64,000 nt of DNA, from contig CAZVMN010000010.1 in assembly GCA_964629015.1 (NCBI GenBank), positions 62,001 to 126,000 on the forward strand, given 5' to 3'. This DNA comes from Oceanococcus sp964629015. Its GTDB lineage: Bacteria > Pseudomonadota > Gammaproteobacteria > Nevskiales > Oceanococcaceae. A model generated the notes under the pieces. That model was not told where the DNA came from and searched no databases. It saw only the letters and a program-made list of their open reading frames with translations. Of the stretch, positions 50,470 through 59,826 are shown piece after piece (the stretch's first letter is position 1; every line of letters starts with the position of its first letter). The position numbers were made by a program, and so were the translations under genes.

Positions 50470-51297
50470 ATGTATCCCTCCACTTCTGACGACAGCATCC
50501 GACCGCTGACCCTGCAGGACTTCGCCAAAATGCGCGAAGAGGGCGAGAAAATCGCCTGCCTGACCGCGTACGACGCCAGTTTCGCCAAGCTGGAGGACAC
50601 TGCGGGTGTCGAATTGGTGCTGGTGGGCGACTCGCTGGGCATGGTGATTCATGGCCAACCCAGCACGGTGGCGGTGACCATCGACGATATCGTTTACCAC
50701 ACACGTGCCACTGCACATGGCCTGCAACGCGGTTTTCTCGTCGCAGACATGCCGTTTCTGAGCTTCTCTACCACTGACGAGGCGATTTTCAACGCCCGTC
50801 GGCTGATGCAGGAAGGCTTTGCCAAGATGGTCAAGCTCGAAGGCGGCGCTGTACAAGCCGAGATCGTGCGTTTTCTGACCGATCGTGGGGTGCCGGTGTG
50901 CGGCCATCTGGGGTTGCGTCCGCAGCTCATTCACAAGCTGGGCGGATTCAAGGTTCAGGGTCGCGATGAAGCCGTTGCGGCTGAGATGATTGAGGACGCC
51001 CGCGTGCTCGAAGAGGCCGGTGCGGACATGTTGCTCCTGGAATGCGTGCCCAATACGCTGGCCAAGACCATCACCGATGCGGCCGGCGTGCCGGTGATCG
51101 GCATTGGCGCCGGCCCGCATGTGGATGGCCAGATTCTGGTCGTGCATGACATTCTCGGTATCAGTCGTGGTCGTCGGCCACGTTTCGTGCACGATTTCCT
51201 GGCCGATTCTGGCGATGTGGAAGGCGCCATTCGCCAGTATGTTAAATCCGTAAAATCAGGGGCTTATCCCGATGCCGAGCACACCTTCGGCGGCTAA
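50470..51297 (+). CDS. panB: 3-methyl-2-oxobutanoate hydroxymethyltransferase
   Basis: A 275-residue TIM-barrel enzyme, first step from 2-oxoisovalerate to pantothenate. It has LVGDSLGMVIHGQPST, VADMPFLSFS, KLEGGA, VCGHLGLRPQ and ECVPNTLAKTIT, and the metal-binding Asp/Glu positions look intact. It is followed by panC after 9 bases. Its substrate comes from the branched-chain pathway whose aminotransferase is also in this window. Confidence 0.96.
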   Translation: MYPSTSDDSIRPLTLQDFAKMREEGEKIACLTAYDASFAKLEDTAGVELVLVGDSLGMVIHGQPSTVAVTIDDIVYHTRATAHGLQRGFLVADMPFLSFSTTDEAIFNARRLMQEGFAKMVKLEGGAVQAEIVRFLTDRGVPVCGHLGLRPQLIHKLGGFKVQGRDEAVAAEMIEDARVLEEAGADMLLLECVPNTLAKTITDAAGVPVIGIGAGPHVDGQILVVHDILGISRGRRPRFVHDFLADSGDVEGAIRQYVKSVKSGAYPDAEHTFGG

Positions 51298-51306
51298 GGA
51301 GCCCAC

Positions 51307-52161
51307 ATGCGCCTGATTCATCGCATTGATGAGCTGCGTCCGTGTATTCAGGCTTGGCGTCAAGCGGGTCAGCGCATCAGCTATGTGCCGACCATGGGCA
51401 GTCTGCACGCCGGGCATCTGTCACTGGTGGATGCTGCTCGCGAGCGTGGCGATCGCGTGGTGGTAAGTATTTTCGTCAATCCGCTGCAATTTTCGGCGGG
51501 CGAGGATCTCGACAAATACCCACGAACCCTGCAGGCCGATTGCGCCAAGCTGGCGACCCGCGGTGTGGACATGGTGTTTGCGCCGGAAGAGGCCGAGGTT
51601 TATCCCAACGGCCGTGACAATCTGACTCAAGTGGCCGTTCCTGGGCTGTCGAGTTTGTTGTGTGGCGAATACAGGGCGGGTCATTTTGAGGGAGTGACAA
51701 CGGTGGTCAGCCTGCTCTTCAACCTGGTGCAGCCGGACTCAGCCGTGTTTGGCCTCAAGGACTATCAGCAGTTGACGATCATCCGGCGCATGGTCCGTGA
51801 CTTGCATCTACCCATCGACATTGTGGGCATGCCGACTTTGCGCGAGCCGGGCGGTCTGGCCATGAGTTCACGCAACGCGTACTTGAGCGATGCCCAACGC
51901 GCGCAGGCCGAGGTGATCTACGCCAGTCTGTGTGAGGCGATTGAAGCGCTGCGCCAAGGGCGGCGGGATTATGCCGCCATTGAGGCGCAGGGGCGTGAAC
52001 GGATCGACAGTGCCGGATTGCAAACGCAATTTTTCCAGGTGCGTCAGGCCAATCTGGAGGTTCCGGATGACGCAACGCAGCAATTCGTGGTATTGACTGC
52101 AGCAAAGCTCGACGGCACACGACTGATCGACAATGTTACTGTTGACCTTGATGCGGCTTGA
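51307..52161 (+). CDS. panC: Pantothenate synthetase
   Basis: A 284-residue enzyme that ligates pantoate and beta-alanine. The ATP-binding site is PTMGSLHAGHLSLV (HxGH), then VSIFVNPLQF, FGLKDYQQL and the KMSKS-equivalent AMSSRNAYL. It lies 9 bases after panB. The gap to panD is 100 bases and contains a 14-base palindrome. Confidence 0.96.
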   Translation: MRLIHRIDELRPCIQAWRQAGQRISYVPTMGSLHAGHLSLVDAARERGDRVVVSIFVNPLQFSAGEDLDKYPRTLQADCAKLATRGVDMVFAPEEAEVYPNGRDNLTQVAVPGLSSLLCGEYRAGHFEGVTTVVSLLFNLVQPDSAVFGLKDYQQLTIIRRMVRDLHLPIDIVGMPTLREPGGLAMSSRNAYLSDAQRAQAEVIYASLCEAIEALRQGRRDYAAIEAQGRERIDSAGLQTQFFQVRQANLEVPDDATQQFVVLTAAKLDGTRLIDNVTVDLDAA

Positions 52162-52163
52162 TA

Positions 52164-52177
52164 GCCCTTGCAAGGGC
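52164..52177. other. 14-base palindrome between panC and panD
   Basis: GCCCTTGCAAGGGC is a perfect palindrome directly after the panC stop. As RNA it can form a short stem with a TGCA loop; no U-run follows. Confidence 0.45.
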
Positions 52178-52261
52178 CGTTAAACTCGCCGGTTCGTTTC
52201 GCGCTCAGGCGCTTGGAAATCAGCACAAGTTGCTGAAAACAAAGAATTTTAGAGGTTCGTC

Positions 52262-52642
52262 ATGCAAGTCACCTTGTTGAAAGCCAAACTGCATCGCGCG
52301 TGTGTGACCCACGCAGAGCTGGATTACGAAGGCTCCTGCGCGGTTGATGGTGATCTTCTCGACGCGGCCGGCATTCGCGAATACGAGCAGATCCAGATCT
52401 ACAATCTGGGCAACGGCGAGCGTTTCGAAACCTATGCGATTCGCGCTGAAGCCGGTTCACACATCATCTCGGTCAACGGTGCCGCCGCGCACAAAGCCCG
52501 TGTGGGTGATCGTGTGATCATTTGCGCCTACGTCGGTATGAGCAACGCTGAGGCTGAAATTCACAAGCCTAAGCTCGTCTACCTTGACGAAACCAATCAC
52601 GTGACGCACACGCGCAACACGATTCCGGTTCAGGCCGCCTGA
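52262..52642 (+). CDS. panD: Aspartate 1-decarboxylase proenzyme
   Basis: A 126-residue pyruvoyl enzyme that makes beta-alanine. The self-processing bond Gly24-Ser25 is present in DYEGSCAVD, and the catalytic Tyr region NGAAAHKARVGD is intact. It completes panBCD. Confidence 0.96.
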   Translation: MQVTLLKAKLHRACVTHAELDYEGSCAVDGDLLDAAGIREYEQIQIYNLGNGERFETYAIRAEAGSHIISVNGAAAHKARVGDRVIICAYVGMSNAEAEIHKPKLVYLDETNHVTHTRNTIPVQAA

Positions 52643-52671
52643 TCGGCCCCGGCGCGGCTGCTCGATAGCTG

Positions 52672-54255
52672 ATGTTGCATGTCGGCAATACGCCGACGAC
52701 GCAGGTTCTGCGTGAGCATGCTGCGCGCTGGGAAAAGCTCCACCTTGCCCAGATCATTGATGGCGAAGCTCAGCTCCGTGCCGAATTAGCCTTGGATGCT
52801 GGGCCGTTGCGCCTGGATTTTGCCCGTCAACGGCTGGATGCGGCGGTGATTTCCGACCTCATTGCATTGGCTGAGGTGTGCGAGTTGCCTGCAGCCATGG
52901 CCGCCATGTGCCGTGGTGACGAAATCAATCAGAGTGAAGGGCGAGCTGTCCTGCACAGCGCGCTGCGCAGTGCCGAGTGCGGCGATGCGGTGCGTGATCA
53001 GGTTGTGGCTGAGCAGCAGCGCATGCGTCAACTGGTCGATGGTGTTTTGGCTGGCGAAATCTGCAATGCCGCAGGTCAGACCTACACCGATGTGATCAAC
53101 ATCGGTATTGGCGGTTCGGATCTGGGGCCGCGGCTGGTGGTCGACGCGCTGGCCGGTTTGGAGCCGTCAGAGGATGGTCTTCGTGCTCATTTTCTGGGCA
53201 ATCCTGATGCGGCAGATCTGACTGTGCGCTTGCGCGAACTGGATCCGCGGCGCTGCCTGTGTGTCATCGCTTCAAAATCCTTCACCACACTGGAAACTCA
53301 ACTCGTCGCGGACCATGTGCGGCAATGGCTGACCGCTGGCGGGGGAGATGTTGCCCGTCAATGTGTGGCGGTCACGGCGGCGGTCGATAAAGCGGTGGCA
53401 TTTGGCATTCCTGCCGAGAAAACCTACGCCATGTGGGACTGGGTGGGAGGGCGCTTTTCCCTGTGGTCCACGGTGGGTTTGTCTGCTGCGCTGGCTTTGG
53501 GTTGGTCGCGTTTCGAGCAACTGCTGGCCGGGGCAGCCACCATGGACAAGCACTTTTTCACCACGCCGTTGGATCAAAATTTGCCGGTGATCTGGGGCTT
53601 GATTGGCATCTGGAATCGCAACTTCCTGAGTGCGTCGAGTCAGGTGACCGCCGTGTATAGCGAGCGCCTGGGCGAGCTCCCCAACTGGTTGCAGCAGCTG
53701 GAAATGGAAAGCAACGGCAAGTCAGTCGGGCGCGACGGCAATCCACTGACGCATGCGACCAGCCCGGTGCAATGGGGTGGTGTTGGCACATCCGTGCAGC
53801 ACGCCTTCTTCCAGATGCTGCACCAGGGCACTGAAGCGCACCCGGTGGACTTTATTTTGCCGCGTGTCGTACCTGGTGGTGACGCCGCCATGCAGTCTCA
53901 ATTGCTCGGCAACGCACTGGCTCAATCGGCGGCATTGAGCCATGGCCGTGACGGTCGCGACGGCGGTCATGAAGGCGCCGCTGCGGCCTGGAGGCAGTTT
54001 GATGGCAATCGCCCGTCCAGCTTGATCTGGCTGGAGCGGCTTGATGCGTTCAGCTTGGGCGCTTTGCTCGCCGCCTATGAACACCGTTGTTTCGTCCAGG
54101 GTTGGCTTTGGGGGCTCAACAGCTTTGACCAGTTCGGTGTCGAGTTGGGCAAAGTGCTGGCGCGCGCGATTGACGCTGCGCTCAATGATCCGGCGAAAGC
54201 TTGGCCGGATCCTTTACTCGCACAGCAAGCGCGCAGGTTGGTGAATTCCGACTAG
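52672..54255 (+). CDS. pgi: Glucose-6-phosphate isomerase
   Basis: A 527-residue glycolytic enzyme. It has IGIGGSDLGPRLV, SKSFTTLET, GGRFSLWSTVGLS and the C-terminal SFDQFGVELGK. The ATG at 52672 has no clear ribosome site. It ends with a four-base overlap into the convergent LysR gene. Confidence 0.95.
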   Translation: MLHVGNTPTTQVLREHAARWEKLHLAQIIDGEAQLRAELALDAGPLRLDFARQRLDAAVISDLIALAEVCELPAAMAAMCRGDEINQSEGRAVLHSALRSAECGDAVRDQVVAEQQRMRQLVDGVLAGEICNAAGQTYTDVINIGIGGSDLGPRLVVDALAGLEPSEDGLRAHFLGNPDAADLTVRLRELDPRRCLCVIASKSFTTLETQLVADHVRQWLTAGGGDVARQCVAVTAAVDKAVAFGIPAEKTYAMWDWVGGRFSLWSTVGLSAALALGWSRFEQLLAGAATMDKHFFTTPLDQNLPVIWGLIGIWNRNFLSASSQVTAVYSERLGELPNWLQQLEMESNGKSVGRDGNPLTHATSPVQWGGVGTSVQHAFFQMLHQGTEAHPVDFILPRVVPGGDAAMQSQLLGNALAQSAALSHGRDGRDGGHEGAAAAWRQFDGNRPSSLIWLERLDAFSLGALLAAYEHRCFVQGWLWGLNSFDQFGVELGKVLARAIDAALNDPAKAWPDPLLAQQARRLVNSD

Positions 54256-55187
54256 CTTGCGCCTTGTGCGTTGTGCGTTGCGCCGATCGCTTCAAGTGCT
54301 TGGCGCAATTGCGGTGCGGCAAAATCCAGGAAACGACGCAATTTCAGCGGCATGTGTCGGCGTGACACGTGGACCAGGTGCACGGGCGCCGGTTGCGGCT
54401 CAAAGGCCTCGAGCAAAATCTGCAGGTCACCACGTTTGATGCCCTCCGCGACCTGGTAGTGCAGCAGGCGGGCGACGCCGATGTTGTGTTGCGCGGCTTG
54501 AGCTGCGGCCTCCGGTGTGGTGACCGTCAAGCGTGGCTGAATCGACATGTCGATAACGGCGCCTGATGCGGGATCACGATAGCGCCAGGAGGGTGATGGC
54601 ATTGGGCCATCGACGGTTACGCAAGGGTAGGCATCCAGTTCCCTGGGTGTCTGTGGCACGCCCCGCGCTGCCAGCATAGAGGGATGAGCGCAGGTGAGCT
54701 CCCGCATGCTTCCAATCTGAGTGGCGACCATCGAACTGTCGGGGAGCTGGCCGATACGCACGGCCATATCAACATGATCGCAAACCAGATCGACGTTGCG
54801 GTCGGTCAGGATCAGACGGATCGTGATGTCCGGGTACGTTGACAAGAAATTGGCCATGATCGGGACCACGTGCACGCGTCCGAACATGACCGGTGCGGTT
54901 ACGACCAGTTCGCCCTTGGGCTGCAAGAACTCGCCGGCTGCTTCGCGTTCTGCCTCGTCGACTTGTTCCAGTATGCGACGCGCCGCGGCGACATAGGCCT
55001 CGCCAGCATCCGTCAGCGTTAGCTTGCGCGTGGTTCGGATCAGCAAACGCGTGCCCAGCTGACTTTCCAGATCCGAGATTTTGCGGCTGAGGGTCGCCAA
55101 AGGCACCTTGATGGCGCGACCTGCTGCCGACAGGCTACCGTTTTCGGTCACGGCCACCAGCATGGCCATGGCTTCAAGTCGATCCAT
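54252..55187 (-). CDS. LysR family transcriptional regulator
   Basis: A 311-residue LysR-type regulator: N-terminal winged HTH (MAMLVAVTENGSLSAAGRAI, then PLATLSRKISDLESQLG) and an effector-binding domain ending near residue 295. It belongs to the group in which the HTH is followed by TRLLIRTTRKLTLTDAGEAY. It is divergent from the AhpD-like/PPOX pair and has a T-N11-A palindrome six bases before its start, so it probably represses itself and controls the pair. Confidence 0.92.
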   Translation of the reverse strand: MDRLEAMAMLVAVTENGSLSAAGRAIKVPLATLSRKISDLESQLGTRLLIRTTRKLTLTDAGEAYVAAARRILEQVDEAEREAAGEFLQPKGELVVTAPVMFGRVHVVPIMANFLSTYPDITIRLILTDRNVDLVCDHVDMAVRIGQLPDSSMVATQIGSMRELTCAHPSMLAARGVPQTPRELDAYPCVTVDGPMPSPSWRYRDPASGAVIDMSIQPRLTVTTPEAAAQAAQHNIGVARLLHYQVAEGIKRGDLQILLEAFEPQPAPVHLVHVSRRHMPLKLRRFLDFAAPQLRQALEAIGATHNAQGAS

Positions 55188-55192
55188 TATTA

Positions 55193-55207
55193 TTCCAAAA
55201 AATGGAA
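55193..55207. promoter_or_regulatory. LysR-type operator
   Basis: TTCCA-AAAAA-TGGAA, a perfect 5-base-arm palindrome that fits the T-N11-A LysR box. It ends six bases from the lysR start codon on one side and 98 bases before the AhpD-like gene on the other. Confidence 0.55.
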
Positions 55208-55267
55208 GGGTTATTTTTAATTTTGCCTAATTATCACAGAATATGGGAGGGCATATGCTGTTTCCAG

Positions 55268-55286
55268 CCGGCCCACTCGGGGCCGG
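55268..55286 (+). other. 5' leader hairpin of the AhpD-like gene
   Basis: CCGGCCC, loop ACTCG, GGGCCGG, followed by ATTTTGAAAGGAG (ribosome site) and ATG. The stem is just upstream of the ribosome site and followed by only four U, so it may tune translation or mRNA stability. Confidence 0.45.
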
Positions 55287-55305
55287 ATTTTGAAAGGAGC
55301 ATGTT

Positions 55306-55851
55306 ATGGCACGTCTTTCTATCCCCTCCCTTGAGGCGGTACCTGCTGGGTCCAAGCCGACGCTTGAGGTCATCAATAAACAGTTGGGTGTCGTGCCCAA
55401 CTTGTATCGTTTGATTGGTCAAAGTTCGATCGCATTGGAGGGGTTTTCCCGTTTCCACAGCGAGCTTTCAAAGGCCCTCGATGTCAAGACGCGCGAACGT
55501 ATTGCGTTGGTTGTCGCTCAGATCAATGGATGCAACTACTGCCTTGCCGCGCACACCTACCTTGGTTTGAATGTCGTGAAGATGAGCCCGGAGGAGATCG
55601 CCCTGAACCGACAGGGTGGTTCGGGAGACCACAAAGCGCGGGCAGCCGTGCGCTTTGCTGCTCAGGTCGCTCGTGAGCGCGGTCATGTCAGTCAGGCCGA
55701 TATTGACGACGTACAAAGCGCTGGCTTCAGTGAGGCCCAGATTGTGGACATCGTGGCTTTGGTGGCGATGAACAGTTTCACGAACTACCTCAACGAAGTC
55801 GCCAAGACGGATATCGACTTCCCCGAGGTTCAAGCTGCTGAGGCCGCATGA
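55306..55851 (+). CDS. AhpD-like carboxymuconolactone decarboxylase family protein
   Basis: A 181-residue all-helical protein with the redox motif CNYCLAAH (CxxC-x3-H) near residue 75, the active site of AhpD-type alkylhydroperoxidases. It probably reduces peroxides or a partner protein. A strong RBS (AAAGGAG) precedes the ATG. The next gene, a flavin-type PPOX protein, follows after 52 bases, so the pair could be a redox unit under the LysR regulator. Confidence 0.87.
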   Translation: MARLSIPSLEAVPAGSKPTLEVINKQLGVVPNLYRLIGQSSIALEGFSRFHSELSKALDVKTRERIALVVAQINGCNYCLAAHTYLGLNVVKMSPEEIALNRQGGSGDHKARAAVRFAAQVARERGHVSQADIDDVQSAGFSEAQIVDIVALVAMNSFTNYLNEVAKTDIDFPEVQAAEAA

Positions 55852-55903
55852 TGCCTGTCGGGTCAGGGCACAAGCCCTGGCCCGCTTGGTTTGAGAGCAC
55901 ACA

Positions 55904-56536
55904 ATGACTTACGGGTTTTTGCAGATCGCGTCGACGCCCAGCGTTGAAGCCGTGCAAGTCAGTCGCGGGGTTGGTCAATTCTGGCGCGAGTTCAAAGGCA
56001 ATCGGGCGTTTGATCAGTTGTCCGATGACGTGGCGGCGTTCATCAAGGCGCGTGACAGTTTTTACATGGCCACCGTGTCGGAAACCGGTTGGCCGTATGT
56101 GCAACACCGTGGCGGCCCTCCCGGATTTCTCAAATGTCTCGACACAAAGACGCTGGCTTTCGCCGATTATCGGGGCAACCGGCAGTACATCAGCGCGGGC
56201 AATCTGGCGGCTAACGATCGCGCCTGCTTATTCTTGATGGACTATGCTCAGCGCGCGAGGCTGAAGGTCTATGTGCGTGTTGAAACGCTTGCGCTTGATG
56301 ATGATCCCGCCTTAACGGACATGTTCTGCGAGGCGTCATACAAGGCCAAGCTGGAACGCATTTTCCGGTTGCATTTGCAGGCTTTTGACTGGAATTGTGG
56401 ACAGCACATCACGCCGCGTTTTACCGAGCAGGAGGTGGCCGCGCGTATGTATCCCTTGCGTGAGCGTTTGGCGCGACTCGAGGCCGACAACGCAGCCCTG
56501 CGCGCGCAGTGTCATGGTGAATCCGACACCGGCTGA
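55904..56536 (+). CDS. Pyridoxamine 5'-phosphate oxidase-family flavoprotein
   Basis: A 210-residue split-barrel protein: FYMATVSETGWPYVQHRGGPPGF, then FADYRGNRQYISAGNLAAND and ARLKVYVRVE, matching the FMN-binding PPOX fold. The C-terminal 50 residues form a helix or coiled coil (RERLARLEADNAALRAQC). It is not PdxH itself, since the PNP-binding residues are lacking. It overlaps the queG stop by 25 bases, convergently. Confidence 0.85.
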   Translation: MTYGFLQIASTPSVEAVQVSRGVGQFWREFKGNRAFDQLSDDVAAFIKARDSFYMATVSETGWPYVQHRGGPPGFLKCLDTKTLAFADYRGNRQYISAGNLAANDRACLFLMDYAQRARLKVYVRVETLALDDDPALTDMFCEASYKAKLERIFRLHLQAFDWNCGQHITPRFTEQEVAARMYPLRERLARLEADNAALRAQCHGESDTG

Positions 56537-57618
56537 TCGATGTTTTTTCGGTCATCCAGGAGTTTGTTCAGGGCCCAGCTCACATGCTCGCGCACGATCT
56601 CGGAAGGGTGGTCGCGGCGTGCATTTAGAGCCTTGATCACCTCGGTGTTGGCTGGGCCGTTGCCAAGCGCGACGGCGAGATTGCGTAGCCAGCTGATGTA
56701 GCCTGCGCGGCGCAGCGGCATGCCCTCGGTACGCTTGAGAAATTCCTCTTCTGTCCAGGCGAACAGGCTGATCAAGTCAGGGTTGTCCAGCTGATGCCGA
56801 ACCACAAAATCTCGGTCCGTTGTGGCTTGCGCGTGACGATTCCATGGGCACACCAGTTGGCAGTCGTCGCAGCCGAATATGCGGTTGCCAATCGCCGCGC
56901 GCATGTCCAGCGGTATGCGGCCTTTGAGTTCGATGGTCAGGTACGAGATGCAGCGTCGTGCATCCAGCCGGCCTTCTGGCAGAATCGCGCCGGTCGGGCA
57001 GGCGCGGATGCAGGCCTGACAAGCTCCACAGGCATTGTCCACCGCTGCGGCATCGCTGGGTGGCAGGGCGAGATCGGTGAACAGCTCACCCAGGAAGAAA
57101 TACGAACCTTGCTGCTTGTCGATCAACAGCGTGTTTTTGCCAATCCAGCCCAGGCTGGCGTCACGGGCCAGGGCTTTTTCCAGCACTGGGGCGCTGTCGG
57201 CAAAAGCGCGGAAACCGAACGGGCCGATGCGTTTTTCGAGACGCTGGGCAAGCTGGCGTAAGCGTCCGCGTACGGTCTTGTGATAGTCGCGGCCCAGGGC
57301 GTAGCGACTAATGTAAGCCTTGTGCGGTGTGCGCAGGACATCACGCGCGCTGGTGGCTTTCGGCCAGTACGGCATGCGCAGGCTGATCACGCTTATGGTG
57401 TTTGGAACCAGTGCTGCGGGCTCGCGACGCAGTGTGGCGTTGCGGGCCAGGTAGTCCATCTCGCCGTGCAGGCCTTCCTGAATCCAGCGCCGCATCAGTT
57501 CGTCGTCGCGCTGCAGGTCAGCGCGACTGACCGCCAGCCCCGAAAAACCCAGTTCTGACGCCCACTGCTGGAGATCGCGCAACGTTTGCGTGGGGTCAAG
57601 AGCAAGGGGGGAAGTCAT
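56512..57618 (-). CDS. queG: Epoxyqueuosine reductase
   Basis: A 368-residue cobalamin/iron-sulfur enzyme for the last step of queuosine synthesis in tRNA. Two [4Fe-4S] motifs are CGACQACIRACP and CDDCQLVCPWN, and the family entry SAPVLEKALARDASLGWIGKN is intact. The C-terminal part has a HEAT-like pair of helices. A frame runs to 57738, but ATG 57618 fits the family. It is divergent from nnrE/D, with 43 bases between. Confidence 0.95.
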   Translation of the reverse strand: MTSPLALDPTQTLRDLQQWASELGFSGLAVSRADLQRDDELMRRWIQEGLHGEMDYLARNATLRREPAALVPNTISVISLRMPYWPKATSARDVLRTPHKAYISRYALGRDYHKTVRGRLRQLAQRLEKRIGPFGFRAFADSAPVLEKALARDASLGWIGKNTLLIDKQQGSYFFLGELFTDLALPPSDAAAVDNACGACQACIRACPTGAILPEGRLDARRCISYLTIELKGRIPLDMRAAIGNRIFGCDDCQLVCPWNRHAQATTDRDFVVRHQLDNPDLISLFAWTEEEFLKRTEGMPLRRAGYISWLRNLAVALGNGPANTEVIKALNARRDHPSEIVREHVSWALNKLLDDRKNIDQPVSDSP

Positions 57619-57661
57619 TCGAGCGGTTCTACAGCGTACGCGTGTGGAGGATAATGGGCGG

Positions 57662-59152
57662 ATGGATAAGGGCTTGCCACTGTACAGCGCACAGCAGGTG
57701 CGCAACCTGGATGCTTGCGTCATTCGCGATTGTGCCATTGACGGCTACACCCTGATGCAGCGGGCCGCCGCCTGCGCGTGGCAAAAGCTGCGTCAGCATT
57801 GGCCGCAGGTGCAAACCTTGGGTGTTTTGGTCGGGCCGGGCAACAACGGAGGTGATGCGCTGGAGGTCGCGCGTTTGGCGCGCTTGGATGGCTGTGCCGT
57901 CAAGGTTTGGTTGCTGTCCGATCCGGCACGCTTCAAAGGCGAGGCCTTGACCGCGTGGAATGCCTTTGAGGCGGCAGGTCTTGGCGTGCAATCCGGCGCA
58001 TTGTCTGATGCGGTGCTCGACTGTGATGTGATGGTCGATGGCCTGTTGGGAACTGGTCTGGCGCGTAACGTGGATTCCGCCTATGCCCAGGCCATCGCGG
58101 CGCTCAACGCTGCTGATACGCCGGTGCTCGCGCTGGATGTGCCGTCGGGGATCCGTGCAGATAGCGGTGCGGTGCTGGGCGATGCCGTGCGTGCTGATCT
58201 CACGGTCAGTTTCATCGGCCGCAAGCAGGGCTTGTTCACAGGCGACGCCCTAGACCATGTTGGGCAGCATGACTTTGCTGATCTTGATGTGCCCGAGCAG
58301 GTGTATCGACAGGAAAAACCATCGGCCTATCTGATGCCGGAACACGCACCGTTGTCGTGGCTGCCGACGCGCCGTCGCAACAGCCACAAGGGGCGTCATG
58401 GGCATGTGTTGGCGATGGGCGGTGCGCCGGGTTACAGCGGGGCCATCCGTTTGTGCGCTGGCGCGGCGTTGCGCGCCGGTGCCGGGCTGGTCAGCGTGCT
58501 GACGCACCCGGCGTGTCGTGCGGAAGTCTGCTCCAGCCGGGCGGAATTGATGGTGCGCGCGGCTGGGGAGAACGATGAGGAGTTCTTAGCGTTGTTCCAG
58601 CGAGCGTCGGTATTGGCCGTGGGGCCCGGTCTGGACACCCAGGATTGGGGGCGTGCCCTGCTGGCCCGGGCCATGACCTTTGATGGCCCGGTGGTGCTGG
58701 ATGCCGACGCGCTGAACCTGATGTCTACACAACAAACCTGGCCCGCGCGCTGCGTGATCACGCCACATCCCGGTGAAGCCGCGCGCTTGCTGGGGTGCAG
58801 CACGGCGCAGGTGCAGGCCGATCGCTTTGGTGCGGTGCGGCAGTTGGCTGAGGCTACTGGGGCGGTGACGGTGCTCAAAGGTGCGGGCACTTTGGTTGCT
58901 GAACCGCAGGGCGACGTACTGGTATGCGGGCAGGGCAATCCCGGGATGGGCTGTGGCGGCATGGGCGATGTGCTGACGGGCACGATCGCCGCGCTTATTG
59001 CACAAGCGCCGGAACTGTCGTTGCTGCAGGTGGTTGGTGCCGCGGTTGTGGCTCATGCGCGGGCGGGTGATCGTGTGGCGGCGCGCATGGGGCAGCGCGG
59101 CATGTTGCCCAGTGATGTGGTTGAGGCGCTGCCCGCGGTGTTGAATTCGTGA
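57662..59152 (+). CDS. nnrD: Bifunctional NAD(P)H-hydrate epimerase/dehydratase
   Basis: A 496-residue repair enzyme for damaged NAD(P)HX. The N-terminal epimerase domain has VGPGNNGGDALEVARL and DGLLGTGL with LDVPSGI. The C-terminal ADP-dependent dehydratase has GHVLAMGGAPGYSGA, GPGLDTQDWG, VLDADALNL, ITPHPGEAARLLG and GGMGDVLTG. It overlaps tsaE by four bases. Confidence 0.95.
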   Translation: MDKGLPLYSAQQVRNLDACVIRDCAIDGYTLMQRAAACAWQKLRQHWPQVQTLGVLVGPGNNGGDALEVARLARLDGCAVKVWLLSDPARFKGEALTAWNAFEAAGLGVQSGALSDAVLDCDVMVDGLLGTGLARNVDSAYAQAIAALNAADTPVLALDVPSGIRADSGAVLGDAVRADLTVSFIGRKQGLFTGDALDHVGQHDFADLDVPEQVYRQEKPSAYLMPEHAPLSWLPTRRRNSHKGRHGHVLAMGGAPGYSGAIRLCAGAALRAGAGLVSVLTHPACRAEVCSSRAELMVRAAGENDEEFLALFQRASVLAVGPGLDTQDWGRALLARAMTFDGPVVLDADALNLMSTQQTWPARCVITPHPGEAARLLGCSTAQVQADRFGAVRQLAEATGAVTVLKGAGTLVAEPQGDVLVCGQGNPGMGCGGMGDVLTGTIAALIAQAPELSLLQVVGAAVVAHARAGDRVAARMGQRGMLPSDVVEALPAVLNS

Positions 59153-59628
59153 GCAGCCACGCCTGGTTTCTGGCCGATCCTGCCGCGACCGATCGCTGGG
59201 CGCAGGGTTTGGCGGCCGTTCTGCCGTCGGGGTTTTTCTACATTGCGTTGCGTGGCGATCTTGGTGCGGGCAAAACCCACACTGTGCGGGCGTTATTGCG
59301 CGCCTTGGGTGAACAGGGTCCTGTCCGCAGTCCGACCTACACCTTGCTGGAAGACTATGTGTTGCCGGTCCGTCGCTTGGTGCACATGGACCTCTATCGT
59401 CTGGGTGACCCCGAGGAGTTGGAATATCTCGGACTGCGCGATCTGCTCGGCGAGTCGCTGACGCTGGTGGTGGAGTGGCCACAGCGAGGCGAGGGTGTTT
59501 TGCCGCCAGCCGATTTGCTCATCGAGTTGCGCATCGAGCCCGAAGGCGGGCGCACTGCGACGGTGACCGCGCGCAGCGCCGCTGCGACGGCGTTGCTGAA
59601 AAATTGGCAGGAGAATTCGTCAGTCTGA
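59149..59628 (+). CDS. tsaE: tRNA threonylcarbamoyladenosine biosynthesis ATPase TsaE
   Basis: A 159-residue P-loop protein of the t6A complex: LRGDLGAGKTHTVRALLRAL (Walker A), RSPTYTLLEDY, HMDLYRL and VVEWPQRG. The GTG start (59149) overlaps the nnrD stop. It is followed by 198 bases of AT-rich intergenic DNA and the amidase. Confidence 0.95.
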   Translation: MSSHAWFLADPAATDRWAQGLAAVLPSGFFYIALRGDLGAGKTHTVRALLRALGEQGPVRSPTYTLLEDYVLPVRRLVHMDLYRLGDPEELEYLGLRDLLGESLTLVVEWPQRGEGVLPPADLLIELRIEPEGGRTATVTARSAAATALLKNWQENSSV

Positions 59629-59826
59629 TCACAAGATTGCGCGAGTTCATTCAGGTTCTACATAAATAGTCATTTATAGATAGCTAATAACAAAAGAAAA
59701 ATTCTTGCTTTTTGTCGTTGTCTCGCGTTACCTTAATTTCGGGATGTCACCCGCGTTGTGGTTTGCGGGCGGCTGGAGATGAAGTTCCGCAGCACCCGGT
59801 GGGGTGAACAGGCGGGGGGAAACGAC

